Shown: positions 7,279 through 13,925 of the stretch, piece after piece | Layout of the letters: every line of letters begins with the position of its first letter | Position numbering within the stretch: position 1 is the first letter of the stretch | NCBI GenBank assembly: GCA_034007705.1 | Contig: JAVEQK010000038.1 | Location: forward strand, 1 to 22,487 | Length of the DNA stretch: 22,487 nucleotides | DNA from: UBA10518 sp022837185 | Lineage (GTDB): Bacteria > Desulfobacterota > Desulfobulbia > Desulfobulbales > Desulfobulbaceae | Direction: 5' to 3' | Program-made: the position numbers and the translations under genes | The notes under the pieces: generated by a model | What the model was told of the DNA's origin: nothing | The model's input: the letters and a program-made list of their open reading frames with translations, nothing else | The model's database searches: none

Positions 7279-7567
7279 AATCACCTTTTCAGCTCAGAAA
7301 AATTGACGGTAAGGCCTCCAGCGACCGGAATTCCGTGAGTTGCAAAGTGGCCGTTTTGTACCACATCATCAACAAAATGAGAAGAAGCCATTCCCAAACA
7401 GAGGGAAAATTCGAGCTATTGGCACGATGTCCGGAACCTTGAGCTCCAAACTCTGGACTCCGCTCTTCATCCTGCCCTCCCTGAAAATCTTGCGTTTAAT
7501 CACTTGGCATGATTAAATATTTTTACAGATTTTTTTCTTATACCATTGCTGACCAGGGAAGAAATTC
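7279..7567. other. Intergenic region without identified features
   Basis: No gene, repeat module or convincing promoter is seen. It becomes AT-rich towards the start of the decayed toxin-antitoxin pair (7500-7550). TTGGCACG at 7419 resembles a -24 element but has no GC at the -12 position. Confidence 0.5.
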
Positions 7568-7865
7568 ATGAAATCGCGCCAGGAAATACTGGATATTTTG
7601 ACAAATCATCTGGAGCAGATCAAAAAAAAAATACGGGGTCGAAAAAATCGGAGTGTTCGGTTCTGTTGTTCGGAGCGAACATTCGGATGCAAGCGATATT
7701 GATCTCCTGGTGGAGTTTTCCCGGCCAACCGGAATGGTGCAATTTATCCGACTTGAAGAGGAATTGCAGGGGCTGTTAGGGGCCAGGGTAGATCTGGTTA
7801 CGCAAAAGGCATTAAAAAAACACATAGGCCGACAAATTTTACGTGAAGTCCAATATGTCAACTAA
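7568..7865 (+). pseudogene. MNT-type nucleotidyltransferase antitoxin, frameshifted at a poly-A run
   Basis: The gene starts at ATG 7568 with GGGAAG upstream and reads MKSRQEILDILTNHLEQIKKK. It then shifts frame at a run of ten A (7622-7631). Removing one A joins it to a frame reading YGVEKIGVFGSVVRSEHS and the metal-binding ASDIDLLVEF, ending at TAA 7865. The joined protein would be about 98 residues, normal for a minimal nucleotidyltransferase (MntA-like) antitoxin, with GSVVRS and DID catalytic motifs. The partner HEPN gene overlaps by 11 bases. Because the partner is also broken, real decay is likely. Sequencing error in a homopolymer, or slippage that restores the product, remains possible. 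Confidence 0.75.
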
Positions 7866-8016
7866 TCGTGACATAAGAGATTATTTGCTGGATATCCGTG
7901 ATGCTGTCAACGATATCAGGGCTTTTGTCGCGGGCATGACCTTTGATGAGTTCTTGAAGGATAGAAAGACAATCCACGAAGAAATCTCAAGAACCCGTAA
8001 TTGCCTTGTGGGGTAG
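7855..8016 (+). pseudogene. HEPN (HepT/DUF86-like) toxin, C-terminally truncated by a repeat
   Basis: ATG 7855 overlaps the end of the MNT gene and encodes MSTNRDIRDYLLDIRDAVND, a typical start for the DUF86/HepT family, continuing to TFDEFLKDRKT. Similarity then fades and translation stops after 53 residues at TAG 8014-8016. That stop lies inside the first bases of the GTAGGTTGG palindrome module (8013 onward). Full-length members are about 110 residues and carry the catalytic R-x4-6-H motif in the second half, which is absent here, so no RNase activity is expected. Insertion of the repeat, or a deletion joining to it, probably removed the 3' half. Confidence 0.72.
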
Positions 8017-8339
8017 GTTGGTGGTGAGCCTCGCGAACCCCAACAATTCCCATCGGTTGCGTTGGGCTTCGCCAAGCTCAGCCCAATTTCCCTGCCGATC
8101 CCAACTTTGGACTGCCCCTGCGTATTCTCCCCCTCATCCGCCCCTTCGGGGCACCTTCTCCCCCGGGAGAAGGATGTTTTATCCCCTCTCCAAGGGAGGG
8201 TAAGCGAACGCAGTGAGACTCCGTGAGGGTGGCCAGGGGCCGGGTGAGGGGCTCTTTAACCCCACAAGCCGCCAGGCTTCGAACTTCACGCTGCCGACTG
8301 CCAACTGCCGACTGCCAACTGCCAACTCCAACCACGGTG
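8013..8339. repeat. Intergenic repeat mosaic 3
   Basis: The GTAGGTTGG palindrome (8013-8086) has an intact left arm and a right arm that lacks its final CCTAC. Next is CCCTCATCCGCCCCTTCGGG through CCCGGGAGAAGG at 8130-8173. A CCCTCTCC...GGGTGAGGGG hairpin module at 8182-8251 carries an extra stretch (TAAGCGAACGCAGTGAGACT). The GCCGCCAGGCTTC module is at about 8268-8280, and five inverted heptamers (CTGCCGA/CTGCCAA) lie at 8290-8327. No gene is seen. Confidence 0.85.
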
Positions 8340-8346
8340 ATGTTCC

Positions 8347-8375
8347 TTGACCATTACCAATGCTTTATGTAAAAA
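8347..8375 (+). promoter_or_regulatory. Candidate sigma-70 promoter for the polysaccharide export operon
   Basis: TTGACC (8347-8352) is followed by a 17-base spacer and TAAAAA (8370-8375), in an AT-rich patch directly after repeat mosaic 3 and about 65 bases before ATG 8440. The match is 5 of 6 at -35 and 4 of 6 at -10. Confidence 0.4.
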
Positions 8376-8439
8376 TACCATAAATATATGTTTTTCCCGG
8401 GTTGACCGGAAAATTCCTGAGCGTTCGAGGTACCTCCAT

Positions 8440-9186
8440 ATGCAGCGCGCCCCATTCACCCCTGTTCTTCCTTTTCTTTGCATTCTGTTCCTTTTCCTGC
8501 TCATGGCTCCCTGGTGCCGGTCCGCGGAATCCACTGCGGATGTCCCGGCGGACGCAGCCCTGAAGGAAGACATCCGCAGGCAGATCCTGGGCGGAGAGGC
8601 GGCAAAGCCGCCTGACGAGGAATACAGGATCGGGCATCGGGATATCATCCATGTCAGCATCTACGGAGAGGGATCGATGGCCGCCGGCGAAGGGATACAG
8701 CCCGAATCAGGTATTGCGGGGGGCCAGGGCCCATCCGGCACTGCCGGGGCCGGTTTTATTCGGGGGCGCGACAGGGGCATCGAGGTGCGCATCGACGGCC
8801 GAGCTTCGCTGCGCCATATCGGCGACGTCTCGGTTGTCGGCATGACCCTGACGCAGCTCGCCGACTACCTGAAAAAACTGTACAGCACGATTTACGACAA
8901 CCCGGTGGTGACCGTCACCCTGGTCCAGAGCAACAGCCAGCAATACACGGTCATGGGCCAGGTGGCCACTCCCGGGCTCTATCACCTTGATTTCCCCCTC
9001 ACCATTGTACGCGCCGTGGCCCGGGCCGGAGGATTTACCGAATGGGCCAAGAATCAGATCACGGTGATCAGGCAGCAGGAAGCCGGCGGCCAGACGTTCA
9101 AATTTGATTACGGCGATTTTCTCAAGGGCAAAGACCTGGAAAAAAATATCATCATCGCCCCCGGCGATGTCATCGTGGTCCATTAA
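8440..9186 (+). CDS. Polysaccharide export protein (Wza/GfcE-like, Poly_export plus SLBB)
   Basis: This is a periplasmic or outer-membrane export component for capsule or exopolysaccharide. ATG 8440 is chosen over the upstream in-frame start at 8347: it has GAGGT about 8 bases before it and begins directly with a signal peptide (MQRAPFTPVLPFLCILFLFL, cleavage near CRSA). No lipobox is present, unlike classical lipoprotein Wza. The mature protein starts the polysaccharide-export domain with EEYRIGHRDIIHVSIYGEG and continues with VRIDGRASLRHIGDVSVVGM and a conserved TLTQLADYL helix. An SLBB domain follows (YTVMGQVATPGLYHLD, VARAGGFTEWA), ending IIIAPGDVIVVH. A Gly/Ala-rich insertion of about 25 residues interrupts the first domain near residues 80-105. 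At 248 residues it is shorter than E. coli Wza (about 380). Its stop is 29 bases before the beta-barrel gene, so the two form an operon. Confidence 0.92.
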   Translation: MQRAPFTPVLPFLCILFLFLLMAPWCRSAESTADVPADAALKEDIRRQILGGEAAKPPDEEYRIGHRDIIHVSIYGEGSMAAGEGIQPESGIAGGQGPSGTAGAGFIRGRDRGIEVRIDGRASLRHIGDVSVVGMTLTQLADYLKKLYSTIYDNPVVTVTLVQSNSQQYTVMGQVATPGLYHLDFPLTIVRAVARAGGFTEWAKNQITVIRQQEAGGQTFKFDYGDFLKGKDLEKNIIIAPGDVIVVH

Positions 9187-9215
9187 AAATTCAAGGCCAA
9201 GGGAGGGGATGAATC

Positions 9216-10736
9216 ATGATTGTCAACGGAACGGTACGCTTTGCAGCTATCCTTGCCGGCGTGATTCTTGCGTTCAGTGCCGGTGCCTCGGATGCGCGGC
9301 AGACTGTTGTCATCGGCTCCCTGGGCATGGGATACGATTTCTGGGACAGGTCGTATGACAACGAGGGCGACGAAAGGCTGACCGTAGACGAGGATGAAGG
9401 GGACAGGAGGGACTGGCGCGTTTGGCCGGAAATCGAACTGCAGTCCCTGGGAATACATGATTCGCTGTCCCTGCGGTACGCGCCGGTATTGACATATGAC
9501 GATCTGCTGTCCACCACTGATGTCGACCATTATCTGACCCTGACCGGTGAACGATCCTTGACCCGGCAATGGACTGTTTCCCTTGCCGACAGCTTTGTCC
9601 TTTCCAGCGACCCGACCAGGTACAGCGACCCATTTTTCAGCCCCACGCGGATAGAGCCCACGGAGGCCCCGGAAGATCAGGCGCAGCCGGCGCAGATCGA
9701 GACTGCTCCGGATGAAATCTCCCAGAACATCGGCAGGAGAAGGTACTGGAGCAACGATCTTGCCATGAGGACCACATACACGTATGCGCCGGACAGCGAC
9801 GTCGGGATCGGCTACGGGTTCAGGGTACTGCGCAATGAATCCAGTGACGAGGAAATTACCGCTGAATACGACGAATATGACCGGCATGAATTTTCCGGCA
9901 TATGGTCATACAGGTTCACCCCGGCCTGGCGGACGGCATGGGATCTCAGTTATATCAAGGGGTTGTATGATGATGTCGAAGTAGATGCACCCCCGGAATT
10001 CATCGATCCGGGAGCTGTCCCGGAAAACTTTTTCGTTTCACGGGACTTGGAGGAGTACCGGGCGGATGTCGGCCTTGATTACACGAGGAGCGTCAGTGAC
10101 TCCTTCCCCTTCCTGTATCGTCTGCGCGGCACCGAGTACGAAGATTTCCGCCAGGATATCTGGGCCCACCAGGTTTCAGCCGGGTGGGATCATGCCTTTG
10201 ATTCGCGGACCCGCATGATGATCGGCGCCGGCCCCTCCTATGTCGAGGCCGAGGGCCTGGACGAGGAATGGGGATACAACGCCTACCTGGGTTTCAGCAG
10301 AACTTATCAGCACGGGGATATCAGCGCCCTGGTCAATAAACGATATGAACCGCGCAATTTCACCGGAGACGCGGATACGGGCATGACAGACATGCTCGAA
10401 GCAAGGATCGATATGACATATCGATTTACCCCGAACCTGTCCTCCACAGTGTTCGCGCTGTACAGGGATGAAGAGATTCTTGATCCTCAGGGTGAATTTT
10501 TGCTTGCGGCCCTGGACGGCGGGGACCCATCATTACAGGAGAGCATCGGCGACTTTTCCTATACCAGGGACAGCTATTCACTGGGCGCCCGCGTCAGCTA
10601 CACGTTCTGGCGGTGGTTCGTGGCAACCGTCGGCTATACCTACTACGACCAGGACGGTGATTTAATCACTGACGCCTACAACGATCACCGGGTAATGTTC
10701 ATGATCTCGGCCAGCAAGGAACTCTGGCGGCAGTAA
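9216..10736 (+). CDS. Outer-membrane beta-barrel protein of an exopolysaccharide export locus
   Basis: A 506-residue protein from ATG 9216 with GGGAGGGG upstream. The signal peptide (FAAILAGVILAFSAGASDA) has cleavage near residue 27. The rest is acidic and rich in aromatic residues, with alternating polar/hydrophobic strands and turn-rich Asp/Gly/Tyr patches throughout (TWRTAWDLSYIKGLYDD-like, YNAYLGFSRTYQHG, ATVGYTYYDQDGDL), ending in a strand (RVMFMISASKELWRQ). This pattern fits a large barrel, perhaps 16-18 strands. Directly behind a Wza-like gene, barrels of this kind are common in exosortase-type and Desulfobacterota EPS clusters, where they are thought to form the outer-membrane pore. 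That role is inferred. The final residue is Gln rather than the usual Phe. Confidence 0.85.
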   Translation: MIVNGTVRFAAILAGVILAFSAGASDARQTVVIGSLGMGYDFWDRSYDNEGDERLTVDEDEGDRRDWRVWPEIELQSLGIHDSLSLRYAPVLTYDDLLSTTDVDHYLTLTGERSLTRQWTVSLADSFVLSSDPTRYSDPFFSPTRIEPTEAPEDQAQPAQIETAPDEISQNIGRRRYWSNDLAMRTTYTYAPDSDVGIGYGFRVLRNESSDEEITAEYDEYDRHEFSGIWSYRFTPAWRTAWDLSYIKGLYDDVEVDAPPEFIDPGAVPENFFVSRDLEEYRADVGLDYTRSVSDSFPFLYRLRGTEYEDFRQDIWAHQVSAGWDHAFDSRTRMMIGAGPSYVEAEGLDEEWGYNAYLGFSRTYQHGDISALVNKRYEPRNFTGDADTGMTDMLEARIDMTYRFTPNLSSTVFALYRDEEILDPQGEFLLAALDGGDPSLQESIGDFSYTRDSYSLGARVSYTFWRWFVATVGYTYYDQDGDLITDAYNDHRVMFMISASKELWRQ

Positions 10737-10973
10737 ATGGAATATTGAGTCGGCAGCCGGCAGTTGGCAGTCGGCAGCACCCCTCATCCGCCCCTGCGGG
10801 GCACCTTCTCCCCCAGGAGAAGGATTGTTTTTTAATATACCCTCTCCCGCCGGGTCCCTTCGGGTCCCGGCGGGAGAGGGTGGCCGGAGGCCGGGTGAGG
10901 GCACCTTTCGCCTTACGCCCTTCTTCTTCCTTAACTGCCTTCAGCCTTAACATTCTCAGTTTGGCCAACACTC
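10737..10973. repeat. Intergenic repeat mosaic 4, with a 15-bp perfect GC hairpin
   Basis: Forward heptamers (GTCGGCAGCCGGCAGTTGGC...) lie at 10749-10778, then the CCCTCATCCGCCCCTGCGGG to CCCCCAGGAGAAGG module at 10780-10823. A perfect 15-bp hairpin has arms CCCTCTCCCGCCGGG (10840-10854) and its complement (10866-10880); its tail GGCCGGAGGCCGGGTGAGGG reaches 10901. The module sits 10 bases after the beta-barrel gene and could stop transcription or protect mRNA, but no T-run follows the hairpin. No gene is seen. Confidence 0.85.
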
Positions 10974-11264
10974 ATGAAACTTGCAAATATTATCGAGAAA
11001 AAAAGGGAAGAGATCATCCGCCTGTCTGCAAAACACGGAGCAAAAAATATTCGTGTTTTTGGTTCGGTCGCCAGGGGGGATGAGAGTGAAGACAGTGATA
11101 TTGATATCCTGGTTGATTTGGAAAAGGGACGTTCACTATTGGATCTTTCAGGCTTATTAATTGATTTGCAAAAGCTTCTGGATCGCAAAGTTGATGTCGT
11201 TACCGAGAAAAGCCTTCACTGGTATATACGGGACAAGATACTCAAAGAAGCCCGTGAAATCTGA
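10974..11264 (+). CDS. mntA: MNT-domain nucleotidyltransferase antitoxin (MntA-like)
   Basis: A 96-residue minimal nucleotidyltransferase. The catalytic signature is intact: GSVARG at residues 30-35, then SDIDILVD with Asp42 and Asp44 as metal ligands. In characterised MntA-HepT pairs the MntA protein AMPylates a tyrosine on the HEPN toxin and so silences it; the same role is inferred here from the motifs and the partner gene 43 bases downstream. No strong ribosome-binding site precedes ATG 10974. This is the complete counterpart of the broken pair at 7568-8016, but the sequences differ enough that they do not look like a recent duplication. GC is lower than in the flanking EPS genes, consistent with acquisition. 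Confidence 0.9.
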   Translation: MKLANIIEKKREEIIRLSAKHGAKNIRVFGSVARGDESEDSDIDILVDLEKGRSLLDLSGLLIDLQKLLDRKVDVVTEKSLHWYIRDKILKEAREI

Positions 11265-11307
11265 TGAATTTTCCTGACAGGCTGTATTATTGATAGAAAG
11301 GACGAAT

Positions 11308-11649
11308 TTGAAGGACAACACTCTTTATCTTATTCATATTTTTGAGTGTATTGAGCGCATTGAGAAATATGTTTTTGGGCTTGATCAAGAACAATTTTTC
11401 AATGATTCGTTAATACAGGATGCCGTTCTGCGGAACCTGCAGGTTATGTCTGAATCAACGCAACGCCTGTCAGATAACTTTAAGGACAAATATAAGGAAA
11501 TTGAATGGGCCAAAATATCAGGCTTGCGTAATATCCTTGTTCACGATTATCTTGGCGTGGACCTTGAAACAGTTTGGAATATTGTTGCAACAAAGCTTCC
11601 CCAACTCAAAGAAGTTATCAAAGATTACATCCCTGAGTTGCCAAAATAG
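11308..11649 (+). CDS. hepT: HEPN-domain RNase toxin (HepT-like)
   Basis: The start is taken as TTG 11308, preceded by AAAGGA at about 6 bases, giving a 113-residue protein beginning (M)KDNTLYLIHIFECIERIEKY, the usual start for this family; TTG 11290 is an alternative. The toxin motif RNILVHDY (R74, H79, Y81 from this start) is the R-x4-H-x-Y signature. R and H are needed for RNA cleavage, and in known systems the tyrosine is the residue AMPylated by MntA. The all-helical fold and position downstream of the nucleotidyltransferase make a type VII-style toxin-antitoxin pair the best reading. Targets are unknown. Confidence 0.9.
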   Translation: MKDNTLYLIHIFECIERIEKYVFGLDQEQFFNDSLIQDAVLRNLQVMSESTQRLSDNFKDKYKEIEWAKISGLRNILVHDYLGVDLETVWNIVATKLPQLKEVIKDYIPELPK

Positions 11650-11854
11650 TCGATATGCCACTGTTTTCTTCATTTGACCGCTAACCCCTCCTTTTTCCCC
11701 TTGCCAAAATGGATTCAAGGGGCGTAGGTTGGGGTGATCCTGAGAACCCCAACAATTCCGATCTGTTGCGTTGGGCTTCGCGCGCTCAGCCCAACCTACG
11801 GCACAACAAACTCCTCTTCTATTTCCTACTCCTTGCTTTCCCGCTGCCTGCTTT
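11650..11854. repeat. Intergenic region with one GTAGGTTGGGG palindrome
   Basis: A single full-length palindrome copy lies at 11724-11799, with left arm GTAGGTTGGGGTGATCC, AACAATTCC in the middle and right arm GCTCAGCCCAACCTAC. Heptamer arrays and the other GC-rich modules are absent here, which shows the palindrome can occur alone. The rest of the stretch shows no gene. Confidence 0.85.
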
Positions 11855-11883
11855 TTGACACACAATACCTTGATAAATTTTAT
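11855..11883 (+). promoter_or_regulatory. Candidate sigma-70 promoter for the AbrB/PIN pair
   Basis: TTGACA (11855-11860, perfect -35), a 17-base spacer, and TTTTAT (11878-11883, 4 of 6). It lies 46 bases before ATG 11929. A second combination, TTGATA 11870 with TATAAA 11891, has a spacer of only 15. Autoregulation by the AbrB-type antitoxin would be expected here. Confidence 0.4.
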
Positions 11884-11928
11884 GCCATGCTATAAAGTAA
11901 GATATACAAACAAAAGTAAGGAGAAATC

Positions 11929-12171
11929 ATGCCAACAGCAACCGTCACCAGCAAAGGGCAGGTGACAATCCCCAAAAAGATCAGGGACAAGCTCCATCTT
12001 GATGCCGGGCAGAGGATAGAATTCCTGGAAGATGCCAACGGTGTCATTTCAATCTGGCCGGTTACGGAGCATGTCACCCGGTTGAAGGGGATGGTGCGGA
12101 AGCCTGATGAACCTGTCTCTCTGGATACAATGAAGGCAGCAATCCGTGAAGAGGGCGGCAAAAAAAAGTGA
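11929..12171 (+). CDS. AbrB/MazE-type DNA-binding antitoxin (VapB-like)
   Basis: An 80-residue protein with a strong ribosome site (TAAGGAG, 5 bases before ATG 11929). Residues 1-48 form a SpoVT/AbrB swapped-hairpin domain: MPTATVTSKGQVTIPKKIRD, then LHLDAGQRIEFLEDANGVIS. The C-terminal part (about 50-80: RKPDEPVSLDTMKAAIREEG) is the expected tail that wraps and inhibits the toxin. It overlaps the PIN-domain gene by four bases (GTGA), so the two are translationally coupled. In such pairs the antitoxin binds its own promoter. The family call is secure; the VapB label reflects the PIN partner. Confidence 0.92.
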   Translation: MPTATVTSKGQVTIPKKIRDKLHLDAGQRIEFLEDANGVISIWPVTEHVTRLKGMVRKPDEPVSLDTMKAAIREEGGKKK

Positions 12172-12572
12172 CAGGCATAGATACAAACGTCCTTGTCCGC
12201 TACATCACCCAGGATGATCCGCGCCAATCCGCGGTTGCTGCTCAATTCATTGAGGAAGGCTGCTCAGTTGAGCAGCCCGGCTATGTCAACCATATTGTTT
12301 TGTGCGAAATTGCCTGGGTATTGCAGCGCTGCTATCAAACAAGCCGGAAAGAAACGCTCAGGGTAATTGAGCAGATACTACGTACGGAGCAATTCCGGGT
12401 GCAGGATCCCCAGGTTGTGTACCTGGCTCTCAACCTGGCCCGGGCAGGCAAGGCTGATTTTGCTGATTATTTGAGCGTCAGCATCAACAAGGAAGCTGAT
12501 TGCAGACAGACCGTCACTTTTGATGAAGCCCTTCAGGGAACAAGCGGAGTGACAGTGCTGTCAGAAAAATAA
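12168..12572 (+). CDS. PIN-domain RNase toxin (VapC-like)
   Basis: A 134-residue PIN-fold ribonuclease from GTG 12168, overlapping the antitoxin stop, with GAGGG in the antitoxin tail as ribosome site. The acidic metal-binding residues are present in order: Asp5 in GIDTNVLVRY, Glu in VLCEIAWVL (about 47), Asp in ADFADYLSV (about 99-102) and Asp in TFDEAL (about 120). VapC toxins use these to cleave tRNA or rRNA in the cytoplasm; the target here is unknown. The length is standard and no inactivating change is visible. An inverted repeat CTCTGG/CCAGAG at 12573-12600 follows the stop without a T-run. Confidence 0.92.
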   Translation: MTGIDTNVLVRYITQDDPRQSAVAAQFIEEGCSVEQPGYVNHIVLCEIAWVLQRCYQTSRKETLRVIEQILRTEQFRVQDPQVVYLALNLARAGKADFADYLSVSINKEADCRQTVTFDEALQGTSGVTVLSEK

Positions 12573-12928
12573 CTCTGGCCGGCAGGGAAATTCCCCAGAG
12601 CTGAAAGCTCCAAGCTCATTCTTGCTTCTGTTTCCCCTCATCCGCCCCTGCGGGGCACCTTCTCCCCCAGGAGAAGGGTGTTGTCAAGTTGGCAGCCATC
12701 AGTCGGCAGTTGGCAGTTTGGAGATTGGAGCCTGGCGGCTTTTTGGTGTTTAAGGACCCCTCATCCGCCCCGCCGGGGCACCTTCTCCCCAAGGAGAAGG
12801 GTGTTTTAAATCCCCTCTCCAAGGGGAGAGGGTGGTCGAAGACCGGGTGAGGGGCTTTCCAATCCCACAGCGAAGCTGCAAACTCCCAACTTCCGACTGT
12901 CAACTGCCGACTGCCAACTGTCTTTGCT
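12573..12928. repeat. Intergenic repeat mosaic 5, with two copies of one hairpin module
   Basis: CCCCTCATCCGCCCCTGCGG to CCCCCAGGAGAAGG lies at 12634-12677. Forward heptamers are at 12688-12720 and an inverted GCCTGGCGGC module at about 12729-12741. A second, slightly different hairpin copy (CGCCCCGCCGGGGCACC) is at 12757-12800. The CCCTCTCCAAGGGGAGAGGG hairpin is at 12813-12832 and its GACCGGGTGAGGGG tail at 12841-12854. Inverted heptamers (CTGTCAACTGCCGACTGCC) lie at about 12896-12920 and end 9 bases from the stop of the next gene. No gene is seen. Confidence 0.85.
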
Positions 12929-13513
12929 CTAAATACCGGAAAACGAGTAAAAAACATCGGTGATTCTTTTTTTCGAGTTCTCCCTTTTTTTATAGGACAG
13001 CAATCCGTCAACAACTTTGTTCTGATGATAATCGGTGATCAGCCCAGGAACCCTGCCGATGATCACCATGCCGTGTTTCTTCAGGAAGCTGACGGCTAAT
13101 TTATTGTTTACCGGGGTTAATCCAAGCAGGACATCGATTGAATAATCACCGCGTTCATTCTTCATATGAAGGATATAATCAATGCAGTTCCGACCTATCT
13201 GCAAAGATTTCTTTCCCCAGAAACTCCTGTAAAAACAGTAGTTGATAAATGCTGATTTCTGCAGAAACTTATCTATCCAGAAAAAACCGACATCCTCGCC
13301 GCTAAATTTCACAAAGAATACAGAATGTTTCTCATTTTTAACAAAGTCTATAAATTCCATGGTATTACGCACTGACCCATCATAAAAAATCCAGTGATCA
13401 GTTTTTTCAAATACAATTCTTCTGTATACCTGGCCAAGAAATGAGTCAGGAAAATTGTATTCATTTCCTTGTTTTTCAAAGGGAGTAATTTTCAAACCTT
13501 CAATAAGATTCAT
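12929..13513 (-). CDS. GNAT-like acyltransferase of phage/mobile type, hypothetical
   Basis: A 194-residue soluble protein from ATG 13513; the ribosome site is weak. The middle and C-terminus look like a diverged GNAT fold: VFFVKFSGEDVGFFWID (strand pair), FYRSFWGKKSLQIGRNCIDY (acetyl-CoA-binding helix region), LLGLTPVNNKLAVSFLKKHG (the usual beta-alpha element before the last strands) and MVIIGRVPGLI. I associate this pattern with GNAT-like proteins in phages and prophages, but cannot name a substrate. The gene is clearly more AT-rich than its neighbours, uses many AAA/AAT/TTT codons and stands alone between repeat mosaic 5 and a palindromic repeat, all consistent with horizontal acquisition. 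Confidence 0.62.
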   Translation of the reverse strand: MNLIEGLKITPFEKQGNEYNFPDSFLGQVYRRIVFEKTDHWIFYDGSVRNTMEFIDFVKNEKHSVFFVKFSGEDVGFFWIDKFLQKSAFINYCFYRSFWGKKSLQIGRNCIDYILHMKNERGDYSIDVLLGLTPVNNKLAVSFLKKHGMVIIGRVPGLITDYHQNKVVDGLLSYKKRENSKKRITDVFYSFSGI

Positions 13514-13925
13514 AAATATGCCTGAATATGTAAACTGGCAGATGAGAGAGATAATTTTCTCTGGTTACACGGAACTTTTTGTCATTTCGACCGCAGGGAG
13601 AAATCTCCTTGCACTGCGGATCAGATTTCTGCCTACGGTCGAAATGACTGAAGGGTAGTCGAACAACGTAACCACTCTAAATTATTAGATATAAACAATG
13701 ACAATTTCCTGACTGAGGACGAGTGGTAATCAGTATCAGGTATACATACCAAAATTTAGATATTATGGGAAGGTAATGGGGGGACAACCTATTGCACAGT
13801 GACCGCGATAACGCGGCCCTCATTCGCTTCTGAGATAAACGCCCTGCTTACGGGGATTCCGGGAATTACCCGAAGTCGGCAAGAGACTTTCTGACAGCGT
13901 TTGCCTGAAAAGAATCAGTCCCGCT
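13514..13925. other. Intergenic region between GNAT-like gene and EPS operon end
   Basis: Apart from the inverted-repeat element at 13581-13648, no gene is seen. A small GC hairpin, CCGCG-ATAA-CGCGG, is at 13803-13816, and CGGGAATTACCCG is at about 13870-13882. Neither is followed by a T-run in either direction. Base composition changes from AT-rich (to about 13780) to GC-rich (13800-13925), so the boundary of the acquired segment may lie near 13780. Confidence 0.5.
13581..13648. repeat. GTCATTTCGACCG inverted-repeat element
   Basis: Outer arms GTCATTTCGACCG (13581-13593) and its exact complement (13636-13648) enclose a second imperfect pair, AGGGAGAAATCT and AGATTTCTGCCT. The whole can fold into a long hairpin. 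Elements with this arm sequence are, from memory, widespread in bacterial intergenic DNA. It is unrelated to the other repeat modules in the window. Confidence 0.85.

Noticed and set aside
6259..7338. 359-codon plus-strand open frame opposite the thioredoxin/TPR gene
   Set aside because: Low-complexity translation; the minus strand encodes clear TPR and thioredoxin-fold motifs with a signal peptide.
7419..7434. TTGGCACG resembling a second sigma-54 -24 element
   Set aside because: At the -12 position, 10 bases after GG, the sequence is GG instead of GC, and no gene starts at a suitable distance.
13790..13925. GC-rich structured stretch considered as a tRNA-like or riboswitch element
   Set aside because: Only short hairpins (CCGCG/CGCGG, CGGG/CCCG) were found; no cloverleaf, anticodon arm or known riboswitch core could be traced.
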